Assembly: GCA_030280995.1 (NCBI GenBank)
Contig: JASXTE010000014.1
Location: 24,179,650-24,243,649, forward strand
Origin: Hemileia vastatrix
Lineage: Eukaryota; Basidiomycota; Pucciniomycetes; Pucciniales; Zaghouaniaceae
Length of the DNA stretch: 64,000 nt
Direction of reading: 5' to 3'
Shown here: in pieces, positions 43,724 through 56,966 of the stretch
Layout: each line of letters opens with the position of its first letter
How positions within the stretch are numbered: the stretch's first letter is position 1
The notes under the pieces: model-generated
The model's input: only the letters and a program-made list of their open reading frames with translations
Told to the model about the DNA's origin: nothing
Databases searched by the model: none
Position numbers and translations under genes: made by a program

Positions 43724-44533
43724 TGTCACCAGACAACCTATGCACAAGGTTGAGGGTGTTCCTGAAAGTGAGATGAGGAGAGTAGTTTAGAAACTTCTTT
43801 GAAGCACAGAGGAAATGTTAGAGGAAGTGATTTGAAGATGACTCGAAAGAAGAGCTACTGCTTTGAGATATGTTCGATAAGAATTCTAATATAATTCAAA
43901 GGTAATATGAATATTCTTAAGATCTCACAAAGGGTTGAAAACTCAATAATCAAAGATTTAGGATTTAGAAATGATTACTGAGAAAAATAAGGAAAGATAC
44001 GATAATAATGATTTAACCTGAAGCTTTACCACTATTAACTATATATACGTTTTATAATTTAATTCTAAAGGAATATCGAACCAGAATCCAACCCCTTTTA
44101 TATCCATTACTCCTCCTCGGATTGACCTCATACCCATCCATTATTCCGAGCACCACAGACCACCAAAATTACACCCGTTACACCTGGACCCTCCTTACTA
44201 ACATAAGTTAACCCTTTAATCCTCCACTAACCATCCCGTCCATGCTCACTACCCCTTTTAATATCCCACAGATACTTAATAAACCTTTTAGCGGACTATT
44301 ACATTAACTATTGCGCTGTGTATCACTTATTGAGGAAAAGATTAAAACAAACTATTGAGAGATTGACTAATTTAGATTTAAGGTTTAGACTAGCGCGGTT
44401 GAATAGTGAGTACACAAAGGAAAGTTGCAGTTGCTATGTAGAATTGTTTTCTGCGCTTCGAGTATGGATATAGATCTCTGTATTATTGATTTAATGAGCT
44501 GCTTTTGCCTTGAGTGTCACGTGGCGTGTGACA
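43724..44533 (-). repeat. Element 2 5' LTR (right)
   Basis: 810 bp, plus-strand start TGTCACCAGACAACC and end GTCACGTGGCGTGTGACA, followed by the TAGAC duplication. It is closer to the left LTR than to Element 1's LTRs by shared variants (for example AGAATTGTTTTCTGCGCTT). Confidence 0.9.
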
Positions 44534-45733
44534 TAGACATACCTAAGCTTATATGTATGCATAAACCTCATATTCAGTTAAATATGTAGTTATATTATGT
44601 ATATATAAGTCTATAAGATGGTTTGAACCTCTAAATTACCTATCAGATTTAATTTTCTACTTTTCTTAGGTCATATGGACATATTCAATGTAATCACAAC
44701 ACCTAAAAAGCATATACACCATTTTAAGGTGCATATATCCTGTTTTTACAACTTAATCTTCTTCCTTTTATTGATTTTCACAAATTTATGGGTTGGGATA
44801 TGATTACTGTGTTAATATGGATACTTGGGGATGTTATTGGAGTCTTGGACAGTTTAGTTGGTTTCTTTATATGCTTTGGGCTTCATTCTATACTCTTTTG
44901 ATGAGTTAATTTACCTGTTTCTTTATGGTATCTGCTTTTATCTGTTTTCTCTATTTATGGTACGGGTTAATAATATCATTAATTGTGATGGAGTATCCTT
45001 ACTGGAAGTATAGGTGTTGAAACTGCTTGAAGTGGACAACATGAGAAGTTGATGAGCCCTTACAGTTCTGTGATTGCTGGGGAGAGTAGTTACATCATCT
45101 AGATTGAAGCTCTGTAATGATATTAAGTAATTATAGATATACATAAGCTTATATGTATGTACAAACTTATATTGAGTGAAATAATGTCTATAAGCGGGTT
45201 TAAACATCCAAATAGCCTTAAAGCTTTACTTTTCTGCTTATTATAGGTAATATGGATGTATTGATTGGACTCACAACACCTACAAAAGCATATACACCTT
45301 TTTCAGTTGCATATATCCAGTTGGGACAGCTTAATCTGCTTCACTTGATAGATTTTAACAGATTTATGGGTTCGGAAATGATTACTTGGTTAATATGGAT
45401 GCTTGAAGGTGATATTAAGGGCTTGGAAATTTAATTTGGTTCCTTTATATTTTCTTTAGGTTCCATTTTATACTCTTTGGATGAGTAATTTTACCTGTTT
45501 CTTTATGGTGTCTGCTTTTATCTGTTTTCTTCATTTATATTATGGGTGTATGATATCATTAATTGTGATTTAGGGTCCTTACTTGAGGTCTAGGTGTTTA
45601 AAATGTTTGAAGAAGAAGCCGTGTTAATTTGATGATCTTTCAAAGTTCTTTTATTTCTAGGGATAGCGATGATGTCATCTGGATTGAAGGTCTGAGCACT
45701 CCAGTGGATTTTGGTATAAGAAAGATAGGATTT
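44534..45733 (+). repeat. Direct duplication of about 600 bp inside LTR-C
   Basis: Two copies starting TAGACATACCTAAGC (44534) and TAGATATACATAAGC (45134) both run through GGGTT..GATATGATTACT-like, TTACCTGTTTCTTTATGGT and GCATATACACC words. Several plausible breakpoints exist. The second copy continues into the normal LTR end. Confidence 0.6.
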
Positions 45734-46036
45734 GACAGGTTATTGGACATCACTTACTTAACAAAACTAAAATAAACATTATAAAAAATTATTATCATAT
45801 ATAAATATATATTTTAAAGCCTTTATAAATGATATTGTATTTATTAGCTGTAACTATATTTTTTAACCTATTTTCCACCACTAGTCCACACCAATCCAAA
45901 TATTGTGAATTAATATTGAGCATAACTATTTTATTAGTCTTTCCCTGAGGCTTAATCACGCTATAATTTAAATAGAAGTAATAGGGACATTAATATTCAC
46001 TATTAAATCATATTTAAATACTAGCATACACTGAAA

Positions 46037-46543
46037 ATTGGGTGTTTTTCCTTAATTATTACTTATTATTTAGTATAAGCCTTAGGACATGTTTTTTACT
46101 CTGGTATAGCTCATATAAACCAAATATTTTGGTCTTCAGCACATTAGTAAGTCTTCATAGCACAGTAATTGTGGAAAAGAATCCTTATAATAGTTTTACT
46201 AATTTTTTTTAAAAAAAATTAGGTATTTACAGTAGCAACTGTACCCAATATAAACCCATTTTCACTTGGTATTTGGTTACCAATATAACACCCAATTATA
46301 TTGGTATCTGGTTATAGCTTGGTTAATTACTTACTCACCCTTATAAAATTCTAGTTAAACCTACTAATTAATTTTCAACAGATTATTTTTATTTTTATTA
46401 TGTTTTATATAAGTAAATAAAAATATAAATTCAGGGTAAGCTCCAGTGCTTTTATTAGTATTTATATTACTAATATTTTTGTCTACTGATTACAATATAG
46501 GTTTTACCTTTTTTAGGTGTATAAAATAGTTATTTAAGACATT
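46037..46543 (+). other. Element A 5' leader
   Basis: Matches 55571-56079 (TTCCTTAATTATTACTTATT, CAGTAGCAACTGTACCCAAT, CTCCAGTGCTTTTATTAGTA). No ORF. No primer-binding site could be assigned with confidence. Confidence 0.6.
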
Positions 46544-48862
46544 ATAAGTGCTCCACAGGACAATGTAAGTGATAAACCTGCCTTTAATACAAGGTATAAA
46601 GCTAAAAACAATGTAATTGACATCACTATTGAAGGTCAGTCATATCCCCAGCCAGAAAAAATGAGCATAGAAGAAAAGGATTCCATCCTAAAAATATAGC
46701 TATAAAGAAGACATCACCTCTACTTCAAGATCAACTGTCCCACTAGGCCAAACAAGTATTGAAGTTGGAGGAATCAAAGTCTTCCATCATAAAAGTGGTG
46801 GAAAAAGTGTAAAACAACTGCAGGATAGAATTCCAGCAACTAAACCAAGCTCTGGAAGATCTGAAGGGACTACAGCTAAACCAACCACCCCCTACTCAAG
46901 AATGATAAGGTCTGTCCCAGGACAAGATCATGGTAGATAAATGGAAATAGGATTGGTTTTACAAACAGTGGGCCTCCACAACTTCAACAGGGACCCACCT
47001 GCTCATCAGAAAACTTAAACACACCCTTACAAACCAAAGCAAAAGATCCAAAAATCAGCTCTTTCTCCTATATTTTGGTAAGAAGATTGGCATCTAAGAC
47101 TACACATAATACTGATTGTTAAAATGCAGGTAATTTAATTGATGTTAAATATGTCCATAAGATTGAGGAGGACTTAAGACAATTTGGTTTTGATTTTGAT
47201 ACACCTGATTTATTTTTTGTCAATAACAATAGTACTATTTATAATAACAATACACTTAACCCTCAGCTACCACCAATTATCAGTGAGTTGAGATTTTCAC
47301 TAAATAGTTAAGAATGTGAGAAGGAAGATGTTTATTAATTTAATAAAAATCCAACTGTTCATAGAAATGTTTCAGCATTATGGAATAAAATGACTGAGAG
47401 TGAGGAACAGGAAATTAAGCTCACAAGTGAAATCATTTTGTCAAAACATTGAATATTTCTCAACTAGCAACAAGAATTTTAAAATTAGAGAAAAAACACT
47501 TGGCTGTAATTCTCAAATATGATTCTTTAAGAAATAAATGTAGAGACCTTTCAAATAACTTCAGTGAGTTAGAAAAACTGTATGAAGCACATTTATTAAA
47601 ATCAGTATCAAGAAAAAAGTTATCTTTTGGAGAAAAAAATCAAACTGTCTCTGATTTGTTACAAGTATTAACTAAGGTTGGGATTGAAACTGCCAATCTA
47701 ATAATAAATAAGGATAATCATATGCATACACAGTATAACAATAATTCTTTCATTTGCAAAAATGAATCTTAATCATTCCCATTGCCACCAAAAATAAAAA
47801 CATCTGGTGGAAGTGTCAATCCTGAGAGAAAAAATGTGAGTCTTAAATCATTACAAGAGTAAATATAAGACCATTTATCTAAAGTAAATAAGTTAATGAA
47901 TTTTCTTAGGATAATTGAAATTAAATCCAATCAAAATAACTGGCCAAAAACTGATCAGTACCCAACTAATGATGGAGAGACCAGCTCTTATTGGCAGAAT
48001 TATATTCAAAGAATTGACCATTTAAAATACTCAAATAAGTAACCAGATGAAGATATAACATCAAAATTGATTTCTTTATTTAAGGATGTTGCTTTTTTAT
48101 GGTTTGAAGCTGTATTAAGTGAGGGTAAAGATTACTCTTTGGCTGAATGGAAAAACCTTATTGAAAAATAATTTGGAGGTTCTAAATTCAGACTCACTCA
48201 GCAAAGAATATATGAGAAAACTAGGTATAATCCGTTGAATAGTGAAAAACCTATTGTATTTCTAATGAATTAAAATAAATTATTGAAAGCCATTAAGCCA
48301 AATATGGATTTTAACTTATGGAAAGATAAAATCATATATAAATTACCTATATCTTTCAGACACATTGTTTTAGCTAGAGATTAATGGTTAATGAATACTC
48401 TGAATTTATTAATATTTGTAATGAAATACTATTAAACCATAAGAATGAAACAAGTTACACAACTTAAATAAAATTAACATGTGAAAAATCAGAATTCAAA
48501 ACCACTTCAGGAAAAGCAGAAAAAAATTAATGCACCTGTAGTACCTAAAAAGTATGAGACTAATACTTGTTATAAAAGTAATAAGCCTTGGGTAAAAGGT
48601 CACAAATGTGAGAAAAATAAAAATATTGTTGAAAAATCAGGAAGAATCTGAAAATGAAACAGAAAAAAGTAAAGAATCAAGTGATTATCACAGTAATATC
48701 TCATATAGTGATAAAAACGAGGTCTGTATGTTGGAAGATAATTTTATATCTTTGAAAATCTAATGTTAATTATGGACTCAAATGTATCATTAACAAATTT
48801 TGAAAATTCTGAAATCAATAAAAATATACAAGCTGATAACTTAAAAAATAATACCTATCACA
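46544..48862 (+). pseudogene. Element A gag (degenerate)
   Basis: The start ATG seen in Element 3 (56080) is ATA here (46544). Numerous stops; one open piece is 47449-47772 (ISQLATRILKLEKK, YDSLRNKCRDLSNNFSELEK, HLLKSVSRKKLSFGEKNQ), a coiled-coil-like region. Later YNPLNSEK-like and a knuckle-like NTCYKSNKPWVKGHKCEK near 48565 where the second Cys is Ser. It ends at the Element 3 insertion. Confidence 0.8.
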
Positions 48863-48867
48863 GTTAC

Positions 48868-50043
48868 TGTCAGTGTGTGCTAGTATATAAGTATGATTCA
48901 ATAGTAAAAATAAATGGTCCTACTACTTATTGAAAAATGAATTAGTGATTAAACCTCAGGGGAAGACTAATAAAATAGTTATTCTCAATATAAACTCATA
49001 ATACTTGGATTTTATGCGTGCTAGTGGTGGAAAATAGTATAATAAAATATAGTTATAGCTTATATAAAGATAATATCAATTTATAAATACTTTATAATAT
49101 ATTTATATATGATAATTAATGATATTTTTATAATGTTTTTTAATGTGTAGTAAGTAAGTGATGTCTAATAACCTGTCAAATTCCTCCCTTACTTATACCA
49201 AAATCCACTGGAGTGCACAGACCTTCAATCCAGATGATGTCACTGCTATCCCTAGCAATTACAGCGCTGTGAGGGCCCATCAACTCCCCATGGCGTCCAC
49301 TTCAAGAATTTTTAACACCCAGACCTCTTGTAAGGACCCTCAATCACAATTAATGATACCAAAGACCCATACCATAGATGGAATAAACAGATAAAAGCAG
49401 ATACCATTGAGAAACAGGTAAAATAACTCATCCAAAGAGTATATAATGAAACCCAAAGCATATAAATGAACTAAATTATTTGTCCAAGATGCCAATAACA
49501 TCCCCAAGCATCCATATTAACCCAGTAATCATATGCAAACTCATAAATCAGTGAAAATCCATCCAAGGAAGCAGATTAAGTTGTCCAAACTGAATATATG
49601 CCCCTGAAAAAGGTGTATATGCTTGTGTAGGCGTTGTGAGTCCAGTAAATATGTCTACATGACCTAAAATAAGCAGAAAAAAAGTTATAGGCTATTAAGA
49701 GGTTAAAACACACTTATAGACCTAAATATACATAATATAACTACACATTTCACTGAATATGAGGTTTATGTATACATATAAGCTTATGTATGTCTATAAT
49801 TACTTAATATAACTTAAGATAAGTATATTATGACTTCATTAACACCTTAATAAGTATTATTAGGCTATTGATAAGCTATTTAAACTACTATAAGTCATAT
49901 AATAGTGTAATAATTATATATATATGTATTATAACCATATATATAAGTATTTTAACTTATTTTAAGCTATAATCTTAATGTAAATTAAGTTATCTTATTT
50001 TTAACATAAGAATTTTTCAGTCCTGGAGATACCTAGGCTGACA
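48868..50043 (-). repeat. Element 3 3' LTR (LTR-C, 1176 bp)
   Basis: Plus-strand start TGTCAGTGTGTGCTAG and end CCTAGGCTGACA, giving TGTCAG/CTGACA inverted ends. The purine-rich tract (read on the minus strand GGTGAGGGAG) abuts it at 50044-50053. It is the only LTR-C copy seen whole and uninterrupted. Confidence 0.85.
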
Positions 50044-50156
50044 CTCCCTCACCAAAAAAACAATAAAGAATGTGAAGACATTATAATTAATAAGTAAGGA
50101 GTGAATAGAAAAATTATTTTAAAATTTCTATGATAAATTTACTGAATTAAACAGTA

Positions 50157-51473
50157 TTATTTGGATTTAAATTCTTTCAAGAGATTTTTAAGATCAGAGA
50201 TTTCATTTTCTGGAATCCATTGGTCATATTCACTTGAATTATTTTTAAACCTTAATAGATACTCAACTCCCTTTTCTTTAGTAAGGTGTCTCTTTTTAAG
50301 TATCTTTTCAATTTCTGCCTTTTCAACAATTTCTTCAGGTTGCTTGTAATGCCTTCCTGATCTTCCTGGAAATTAAGCAGTATCATTAGAATGGTATGGT
50401 TTTATAAGAGAAATAGGAAATACTGGATATTTTATATCATATGGTGCATATAGAGTAACTTCAACAGCACTGTTACCAACCATCTTTTTTACTACAAATA
50501 GTCCAATGGATGAATCCTTCAATTTATGATAACCATTTAAGTTGAAATTTAGTGTAGAAATAAGGACTTCATCACCCTCTTTGAACATTTGTTTTTTATG
50601 GGATTTATCCCATCTTTTCTTCTCATACTCAAATGCCTTATTTATACATTCTTGAGCATGCTTTCTGAATAATTCTTGCATCTGATGAAAATATTTTGTA
50701 CCTGAATGGATATCCAATCTAAATAAGTTATTTAGAGTTTTAGCAGAGGTATTAGGTACATAACCTAACCATAACTCAAATGGCTTTTTTCCAGTGACAG
50801 AATTCACTGTACTATTGTATGCAAATTCTAAACATGGGATAAGGGTTACCCAATCTTGCAAGAATTTTTCATTGTATTTAAAGTCAAGACCAAAAGCACA
50901 ATATCTTCTTATCATATCTTCTAAAGTTTGTATCATCCTTTCTGCTAGCCCATCAGTTTGTGGATGGTGTGCAGTAGAAAGTTTTAATTGACACCCTGAA
51001 ACATCCATAAGTGATATCCAGAACTCAGAAGTAAATTTAAAATCTCTGTATGAGACTATTGCTTTGGGGAGACCTGCTATATTTAACATTTTTTTCCACC
51101 ATAAAAAAGCTAAGTCCTTTGCAGAAACCTCTTTGTGGGTAGGAATAAATTTACACATTTTTGTAAATCTATCTACAATTACCCATAAGGAGTTACAACT
51201 CATATACCCTGCTATTGGAAAACCTTTTACAAAGTCAATGTTAAATATTTCCCATGGAGCTTTTGGTTTCTAAAGTTGTTGTAATAAACCAGCTCTTTTA
51301 CGTGTTAATCTTTTAGATTTTTGACAAGAATCACATGTCTCAACATATTTTTGAACATCATCAGACATGTTAATCCACCAAGCTGTATTATTTACTCTGG
51401 TTAATGTTTTATGGAAGTCAAAATGACCTGCTAATATATCATCATGATATATTCTTAACATTAATTCCTTCAT
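50157..51473 (-). pseudogene. Element 3 integrase and chromodomain
   Basis: Frame 51473-51270 has the zinc module (HDDILAGHFDFHKT, CDSCQKSK). A stop at 51269 precedes frame 51203-50373 (276 codons): INIDFVKGFP upstream of it, then VIVDRFTKM, the second catalytic position as IVSYRDFKFT (Tyr where Asp is expected), and TDGLAERMIQTLED with the Glu. GPY-like EGDEVLISTLNFNLNG follows. A chromodomain (VEKAEIEKILKKRHLTKEKG, YDQWIPENEI) ends at TAA 50157-50159. The enzyme should be inactive through the D-to-Y change, although the long frame survives. Confidence 0.85.
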
Positions 51474-51509
51474 TGAAGGGGGAATTACAATTACATTGCT
51501 AAACTAATT

Positions 51510-53149
51510 TCAGTAGTATATAAAACCATCCTCAATGGAAAATTTTCCGTTTTCTAATTCTTCCTTATACTTATATGGTAAGGTTTTTATTAAAACACTC
51601 ATTGAAGAATTAGATGGATCATCAAATATTGTATTAAGTTTACTCAAGTGAGGATCTGAAGCATAATTGTCAAGAATTGATTGCATAAATTCATCCTCAA
51701 GATCTACAATATAAATTCCATAAATTTTAATAATCTCTGTTTCAGGAACATAAGCAGGATTATAATCATTATTGAGTAGAGGTACTCTAGATAACAGATC
51801 TACATTAGAGTGTAAGATTCCTGATCTATGTGTAATAGTCATCTATCCTCTGTATTCTTGTAAAGCTAATTTCTATCTAAAAATATGTGCATTAGGAGTT
51901 TTCATGTTTAAGAGTGACTTACCTGCACTACAGTCAGTTATTAACTCAAATTTTTGGTCTTCAAGGTAAAAATGTAGCTTCTCAAGAGCCCATAATACTG
52001 TTAAACATTCAAGTTGAGTAGCACCATATTTCAATTCACTACTTCTTAGAGTACGTGAAATATAGCAAATAACAACTTCTGACATTTTCTCTTACATAAG
52101 TTGTTTTCGATGCAAAGAAGCACCCAGACCAATAAAAATTGCATCTGTGTACAATACAAAAGCAATTGGAGACTAGGTACTCCCAAGATAGGAGCTATCA
52201 TCAAAAATTCTTTCAAATTATCAAAATCCTGTTGTCTTTCATTATTACAAATGAAAGCTTCTGATTTCTTTATCAGTGTGGTCAATGGTGCAGCAATTAA
52301 TTGGGAGTTCTTTATATATTGTCTATAATAACCACACATACCAAGAAAAGATTGTACATCCTTTACATTTTGAGGAATTCCAATATTCTTTATTGCAGCC
52401 ATCTTATTTTGGTCTACACATATTTGTAATCCAGATACAATATGACTAAGCACTTTTAAAGACTAAAATACAAATTTACATTTTTTCAATGAGAGGGATT
52501 TTTATTTCATCCATTTTCTGAAATACCTTCTTTAAATGGACTAAGTATTCATCATATGTCTTGGAGAACACTATAATGTCATCAATGTATACCATTGACT
52601 ATCCCTCAATCATTTCATTATGGAGTGTTATATCCATTTATTTGTGAAATCCTGACAGAGCATTTTTTGGTCCAAATGGCACCCTGACATATTTATATAT
52701 TCCCATATGTGTTGTTATTAACAAAAAGTCCTGTGAATTCTTTCTACAGGAATGTGATGGTACCCTTTATTTTCATCTAGGAAACTTATATACTTAGCAC
52801 CTTTAAGGGTAGCATGTATAGAGGCAATCCTTGGCAAGGGATAAATATAATCTACTGTAAATGTATTTAATGCTCTATAATCACCGCACAGTTTTACTTT
52901 ATCTTGTTCATAAGAAGTCGGCACTGATGATGTTACACAATATTTTGGTGTAGTTTCAAACTTTTCAAGAATGTTCAATTTTAATAACATCTTAATATTA
53001 TCCTCTATGTATTTCTTCTTCATTGGTGAAGCAGGGTATGGTTTCTTTTTAAGACTAGCAGGAATAATATTCATATCACAGGTTAAACTAATTTTCATCT
53101 CATGATCTTTTACAAGGCCAAGTTCATTGGTTTCATGTGCAAAAGCCAT
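51510..53149 (-). pseudogene. Element 3 reverse transcriptase and RNase H (broken)
   Basis: Frames 53149-52718 (KLCGDYRALNTFTVDYIYPL, YISFLDENKGYHHIPVERI), 52453-52046 (QSFLGMCGYYRQYIKNSQLI), 52085-51873 (YISRTLRSSELKYGATQLEC) and 51842-51510 (ITHRSGILHSNVDLLSRVP). The catalytic block VYIDDIIVFS lies near 52570-52600 in a broken frame, with YIDD intact. Several stops are present. Confidence 0.85.
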
Positions 53150-53205
53150 TGAAAATGCTTAATTGAGTCCAAAATATTTGCTTTCTCAGCTTTACTTATC
53201 TGAGT

Positions 53206-53822
53206 TCAAAATGATGCTTTTGAAATTTTGGTTTCCAGAAGCTCCATCTCATTGGATTCTCTTCCTTTGCAAGGAATATTTATTACTGACCCAATGTGTA
53301 AGACTATGTTAAAAGGATTTATTTTAAATTTCATTTTACCATTCATTCCAATTGTAAAATTATTATTAGTAGGGTCTAATTTCACACAAAACTTAGTCAG
53401 AATGTCATTTTCAATGATTAAACAGTTACTAAAGTTAGTTATGTCCATTACTACAAAGTCACAAATTACTCTAAAATAACCATGTTGATATTTAAAGAAA
53501 ACAGCAGCTTTTTTCTACAAATGGGGTGAAGTACTTATTGAAAACATCTCCAATTTTTAATTTGAAGGGTTTCAAGCTTTGACTCATAATAACTATCAAA
53601 TTTCTGTAATGTATTTTTAGGAACAACAGAACCAGAAGCTCCTGTGTCCAATACTATATTTACATTTTCTCCAGAAATGATAGCTGGAACCGTGATAGGT
53701 GTCATTTTCAAGTTATCAGCTTGTATATCCTTACTGATTTCAGCATCCTCAAAATTTATTAAAGATTTATTTGACTCCATACTTAATATCGGATATTCAA
53801 AGATGGTCAAATCATCCCCCAA
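53206..53822 (-). pseudogene. Element 3 protease
   Basis: Frame 53822-53535: VPAIISGENVNIVLDTGASG with the DTGAS active site. Frame 53448-53206 continues (NCLIIENDILTKFCVKLDPT). Breaks separate both from gag and RT. Confidence 0.82.
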
Positions 53823-53894
53823 TATAAAGACTTCATTTTTATCACTATATGAGATATTACTGTCATGATAACTTGAATCTTTACTTTTTTCTGT

Positions 53895-55124
53895 TTAATA
53901 TTCAGATTCATGCTGATTTTCAACAATATTTATATTCTTCTCACATTTGTGAACTTTAACCAAAGGTTTATTACACTTATAACAAGTATTAGTCTTATAA
54001 TTTTTAGGTACTACATGTGCAGTAGCATTTTTCTGCTTCTCCTGATGTGGTAGTGAATTCTGATTTTTCACAGGTTTATTATTTTGTTTATAAGTGGTGT
54101 AACTTGCTTCATACTTATGGTTTAATAATATATCATTACAAATATTAATAAATTCAGAATATTCATTAACCATTATTGTTTTAGCTACAACAATGTCTGT
54201 GACAGATATAGGTAATCTATATATTATCTTATCTTTCCATAAGTTAAAATCCATGTTTGGCTCAATGGCTTTTAATATTTTATTTAAATTCATTAAAAAT
54301 ACCACAGATGTGTCACCATTCAACGGATTATACCTAGATTTCACATATAATCTTTGCTGTGTGAGACTAAATTTAGACCCTCCAAATTTTTTCTCAATTA
54401 GTTGCTTCCATTCAGCCCAAGAGTAATCTTTACCCTCACTCAAAACAGCTTCAAACCATAATAAAGCAACATCCTTAAATAAAGAGATCAATTTTGATGT
54501 TATTTATTCATATGCTAACTTATATGAGAATTTTAAGTTGTCAATTCTTTGAATAAAATGTTGCCAATCAAATCTGGCTTCCCCATTATAAGTTGGGTTC
54601 TGCTCAATCTTTGGCAAGTTCTTCTGATTGGATTTAGTTTCACTAATATAAGGTAAATTCAATAACTCATTCACTCTGGATAAATGGTCTTTTAATTTCT
54701 CTTGCACAGATTTGTGACTTACATTTGTTTTCTCAGACTTGACACTACCACCAGATGTTTTTACTTGTGGTGGTATGGGAAATGATTGAGATTCATTTTT
54801 GCTAATGAAAGGATTATTATTATACTGTGTATACTTATGATTATCCTGGTTCATTAGTAGATTAGATGTTTCAATCTCATCTTTAGTTAATCTTTGTAAC
54901 AGATCAGAGACACTCTGATTTGTTTGTGAAAAAGATAACTTAGTTCTTGATTCAGATTTTAATAAATGTGCTTCATACAATTTTTCTAACTCACAGAATT
55001 GGTTTGAAAGCTCACTATATTTATTACTTAAAGAATCATATTTAAGAGTTAGAGTCAAGTGTTAATTCTCTAATTCTTTATTTCTTGTTGCCAGTTGAGG
55101 AATGTTCAATTTCAAGGACAAAAT
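53895..55124 (-). pseudogene. Element 3 gag, C-terminal two thirds
   Basis: Frames 55058-54504 (coiled-coil-like region, KTSGGSVKSEK, RFDWQHFIQRIDNLKFSY) and 54491-53895 (capsid-like: ALLWFEAVLSEGKDYSWAEW, KKFGGSKFSLTQQRLY; knuckle CYKCNKPLVKVHKC). The frame continues to 55124, where it meets the inversion breakpoint in the LSLKLNIPQLATR block. Confidence 0.82.
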
Positions 55125-56966
55125 GTGTTAAAACTGCTTGAAGTGGACCCCATGGGGAGGTGATGGTCCCTCACAGCGCTGTAATTTCTGGGGATAGCAG
55201 TGACATCATCTGGTTTGAAGGTCTGTGCACTCCAGTGGATTTTGGTATAAGTAAAGGAGGAATTTGACGGGTTATTAGACATCACTTACTTACTACACAT
55301 TAAAAAAACATTATAAAACAATTATTATCATATATAAATATATTAAAGCATTTATAAATTGATATTATCTTTATATACGCTATAACTATATTTTATTATA
55401 CTATTTTCCACCACTAGCATGCATAAAATCCAAGTATTATGAGTTTATATTAAGAATAACTATTTTATTAGTCTTCCCCTGAGTTTTAATCACTAATTCT
55501 TTTATCAATAAGTATTAGTACCATTATTATTTACTATTAAATCATACTTATATACTAGCACACACTGACAATTGGGGGTCTTTCCTTAATTGTTACTTAT
55601 TATTTAGTATAAGCCTTAGGACGTGATTTTTACTCTAGTATATCTCAAACAAACCAAATATTTGGGTCTGAAGAACATTATTGGGTCATCATAACTCAGT
55701 GATTGTTGATAAGAAACCTTATAATAATTTTACTAATTTTTCATAATAAAAATTAGGTATTTACAGCAGTAACTGTACCCAATATAAATCCAATTTCACT
55801 TGGTATTTGGTCACCAATATAACACCCAATTAAATTGGTATTTAATTAATTCTTGGTAAGCTAGTTATTCACACTTAAAAAAGTCTAGTTCAATATATTA
55901 TATTACTTTTAACAGATTTTTTTTGAATTTTCTTATATTTTATTTAAATAAATAAAGATATAAATTCAGGGTAAGCTCCAGTGCTTTTATTAGTAATTGT
56001 ATTGCTAATAATTTTTGTCTACTAATTACCATATAGGTTTTCCCCTTTGTAGATGTGAAGAATCTTTATTTAAGACACAATGAGTGCTCCAAAGGACAAT
56101 TTAAGTGAAAACCCTGCTTATAACACCTTGTCTAAAGCTAAAAACATTGCTCCAGGACATCACCATGGAGGGTCAATCCTACCCACAACCAGAGTCTATG
56201 AGCATAGAGGAAAAGGAAGCCCTTCTAAAAAAGATAAGAGTCAAAAAAAATTCACCTCCTCTGCATGATCAACTGTCACATCTGGCCAAACAGGTTCTGA
56301 AACTAGAGGAATCAAAATCTACGATGCTAAAGCAGGTAGAACAGTTGCAAAACAACTGCAAGGTGGGGTTCCAACAAATGAATCAAAACTTGGTGCAGTT
56401 AAAGGTAGGGAAGATAAGCCAACAACACTCTACCCAAGGAGGTTCACATCCTTCCCAGGAAAAAATCTCGGTAGAGAAATGGAAATGAAATTGGTTCCAT
56501 CAGCAGTGGTCAAGCCACAATTGAAAAAGGTATCCACCCCCTCATCAGACTGCCTCATCTCACCCCAACAATGGAAAGCAAAAGTGCCAAAAGTCAGGGC
56601 TTGCTCCTATTTCATGGTAAGTAGATTACCCTCTCAGATTGAACACAATACTGGTGATTACAATATAGGTAATGTTATTAATGTAAAATCTGAACAGAAA
56701 ATTGAGGAGGACTTAAGACAATTAGGTTTTGATGTAGATACACCTGATTTATCTTTTTTTAATAACAACAGCACTATTTATAATAATAATACAGTTAATC
56801 CTCAGCTTCTACCACTTATTAGTAAGATGCGAAGTTCACAAAATAGTGAAAAAATTGAAAAGGAAGAAATGGAGTATTTTAATAATAACTCAACTGTCCA
56901 TAGAATTGTTTCAGCATTATGGAATAGACTGACTGAGTGTGAGGAACAGACAATCAAGCTCACAAG
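55125..56966 (+). pseudogene. Inverted segment of Element 3: LTR-C end, leader and gag N-terminus
   Basis: Plus-oriented although the element is minus: LTR-C end 55125-55570 (ending CACACACTGACA), leader 55571-56079, gag start ATG 56080 (MSAPKDNLSENPAYNTLSK, overlapping frames 56105-56488 and 56479-56966). The gag frame ends in ..EEQTIKLTS at 56966, exactly the residue pair that precedes the 55124 end of the minus-strand gag in the uninverted Element A. The gag N-terminus itself is nearly intact apart from two frameshifts. Confidence 0.75.

Larger units (their letters stand above)
35042..44533 (-). mobile_element. Element 2: Ty3/Gypsy chromovirus-type retrotransposon, same family as Element 1
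   Basis: Target duplication TAGAC at 35037-35041 and 44534-44538. Left (3') LTR 35042-35840 plus 36930-36944, split by a solo LTR-B; right (5') LTR 43724-44533. From right to left: gag, protease, RT, RNase H, integrase, chromodomain, purine-rich spacer and, on the plus strand, the antisense Zn2Cys6-like gene. It sits in the 5' LTR of Element A. Confidence 0.92.
34588..46036 (+). repeat. Element A 5' LTR (LTR-C), interrupted and partly duplicated
   Basis: Starts TGTCAGCCTAGGTATCCCC; ends ..CTAGCATACACTGA near 46036 (other copies end CACACACTGACA). Interrupted by a MITE (34674-34869) and Element 2 (35042-44533). A direct duplication of about 600 bp (44534-45133 versus 45134-45733) lies inside. 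Without these its length is near the 1176 bp of the Element 3 LTR. Confidence 0.75.

Noticed and set aside
55125..56966. Reading this segment as an independent plus-strand element
   Set aside because: Its gag breakpoint is complementary to the minus-strand gag end at 55124 and its outer flanks form one TSD-bounded element, so an internal inversion explains it better.
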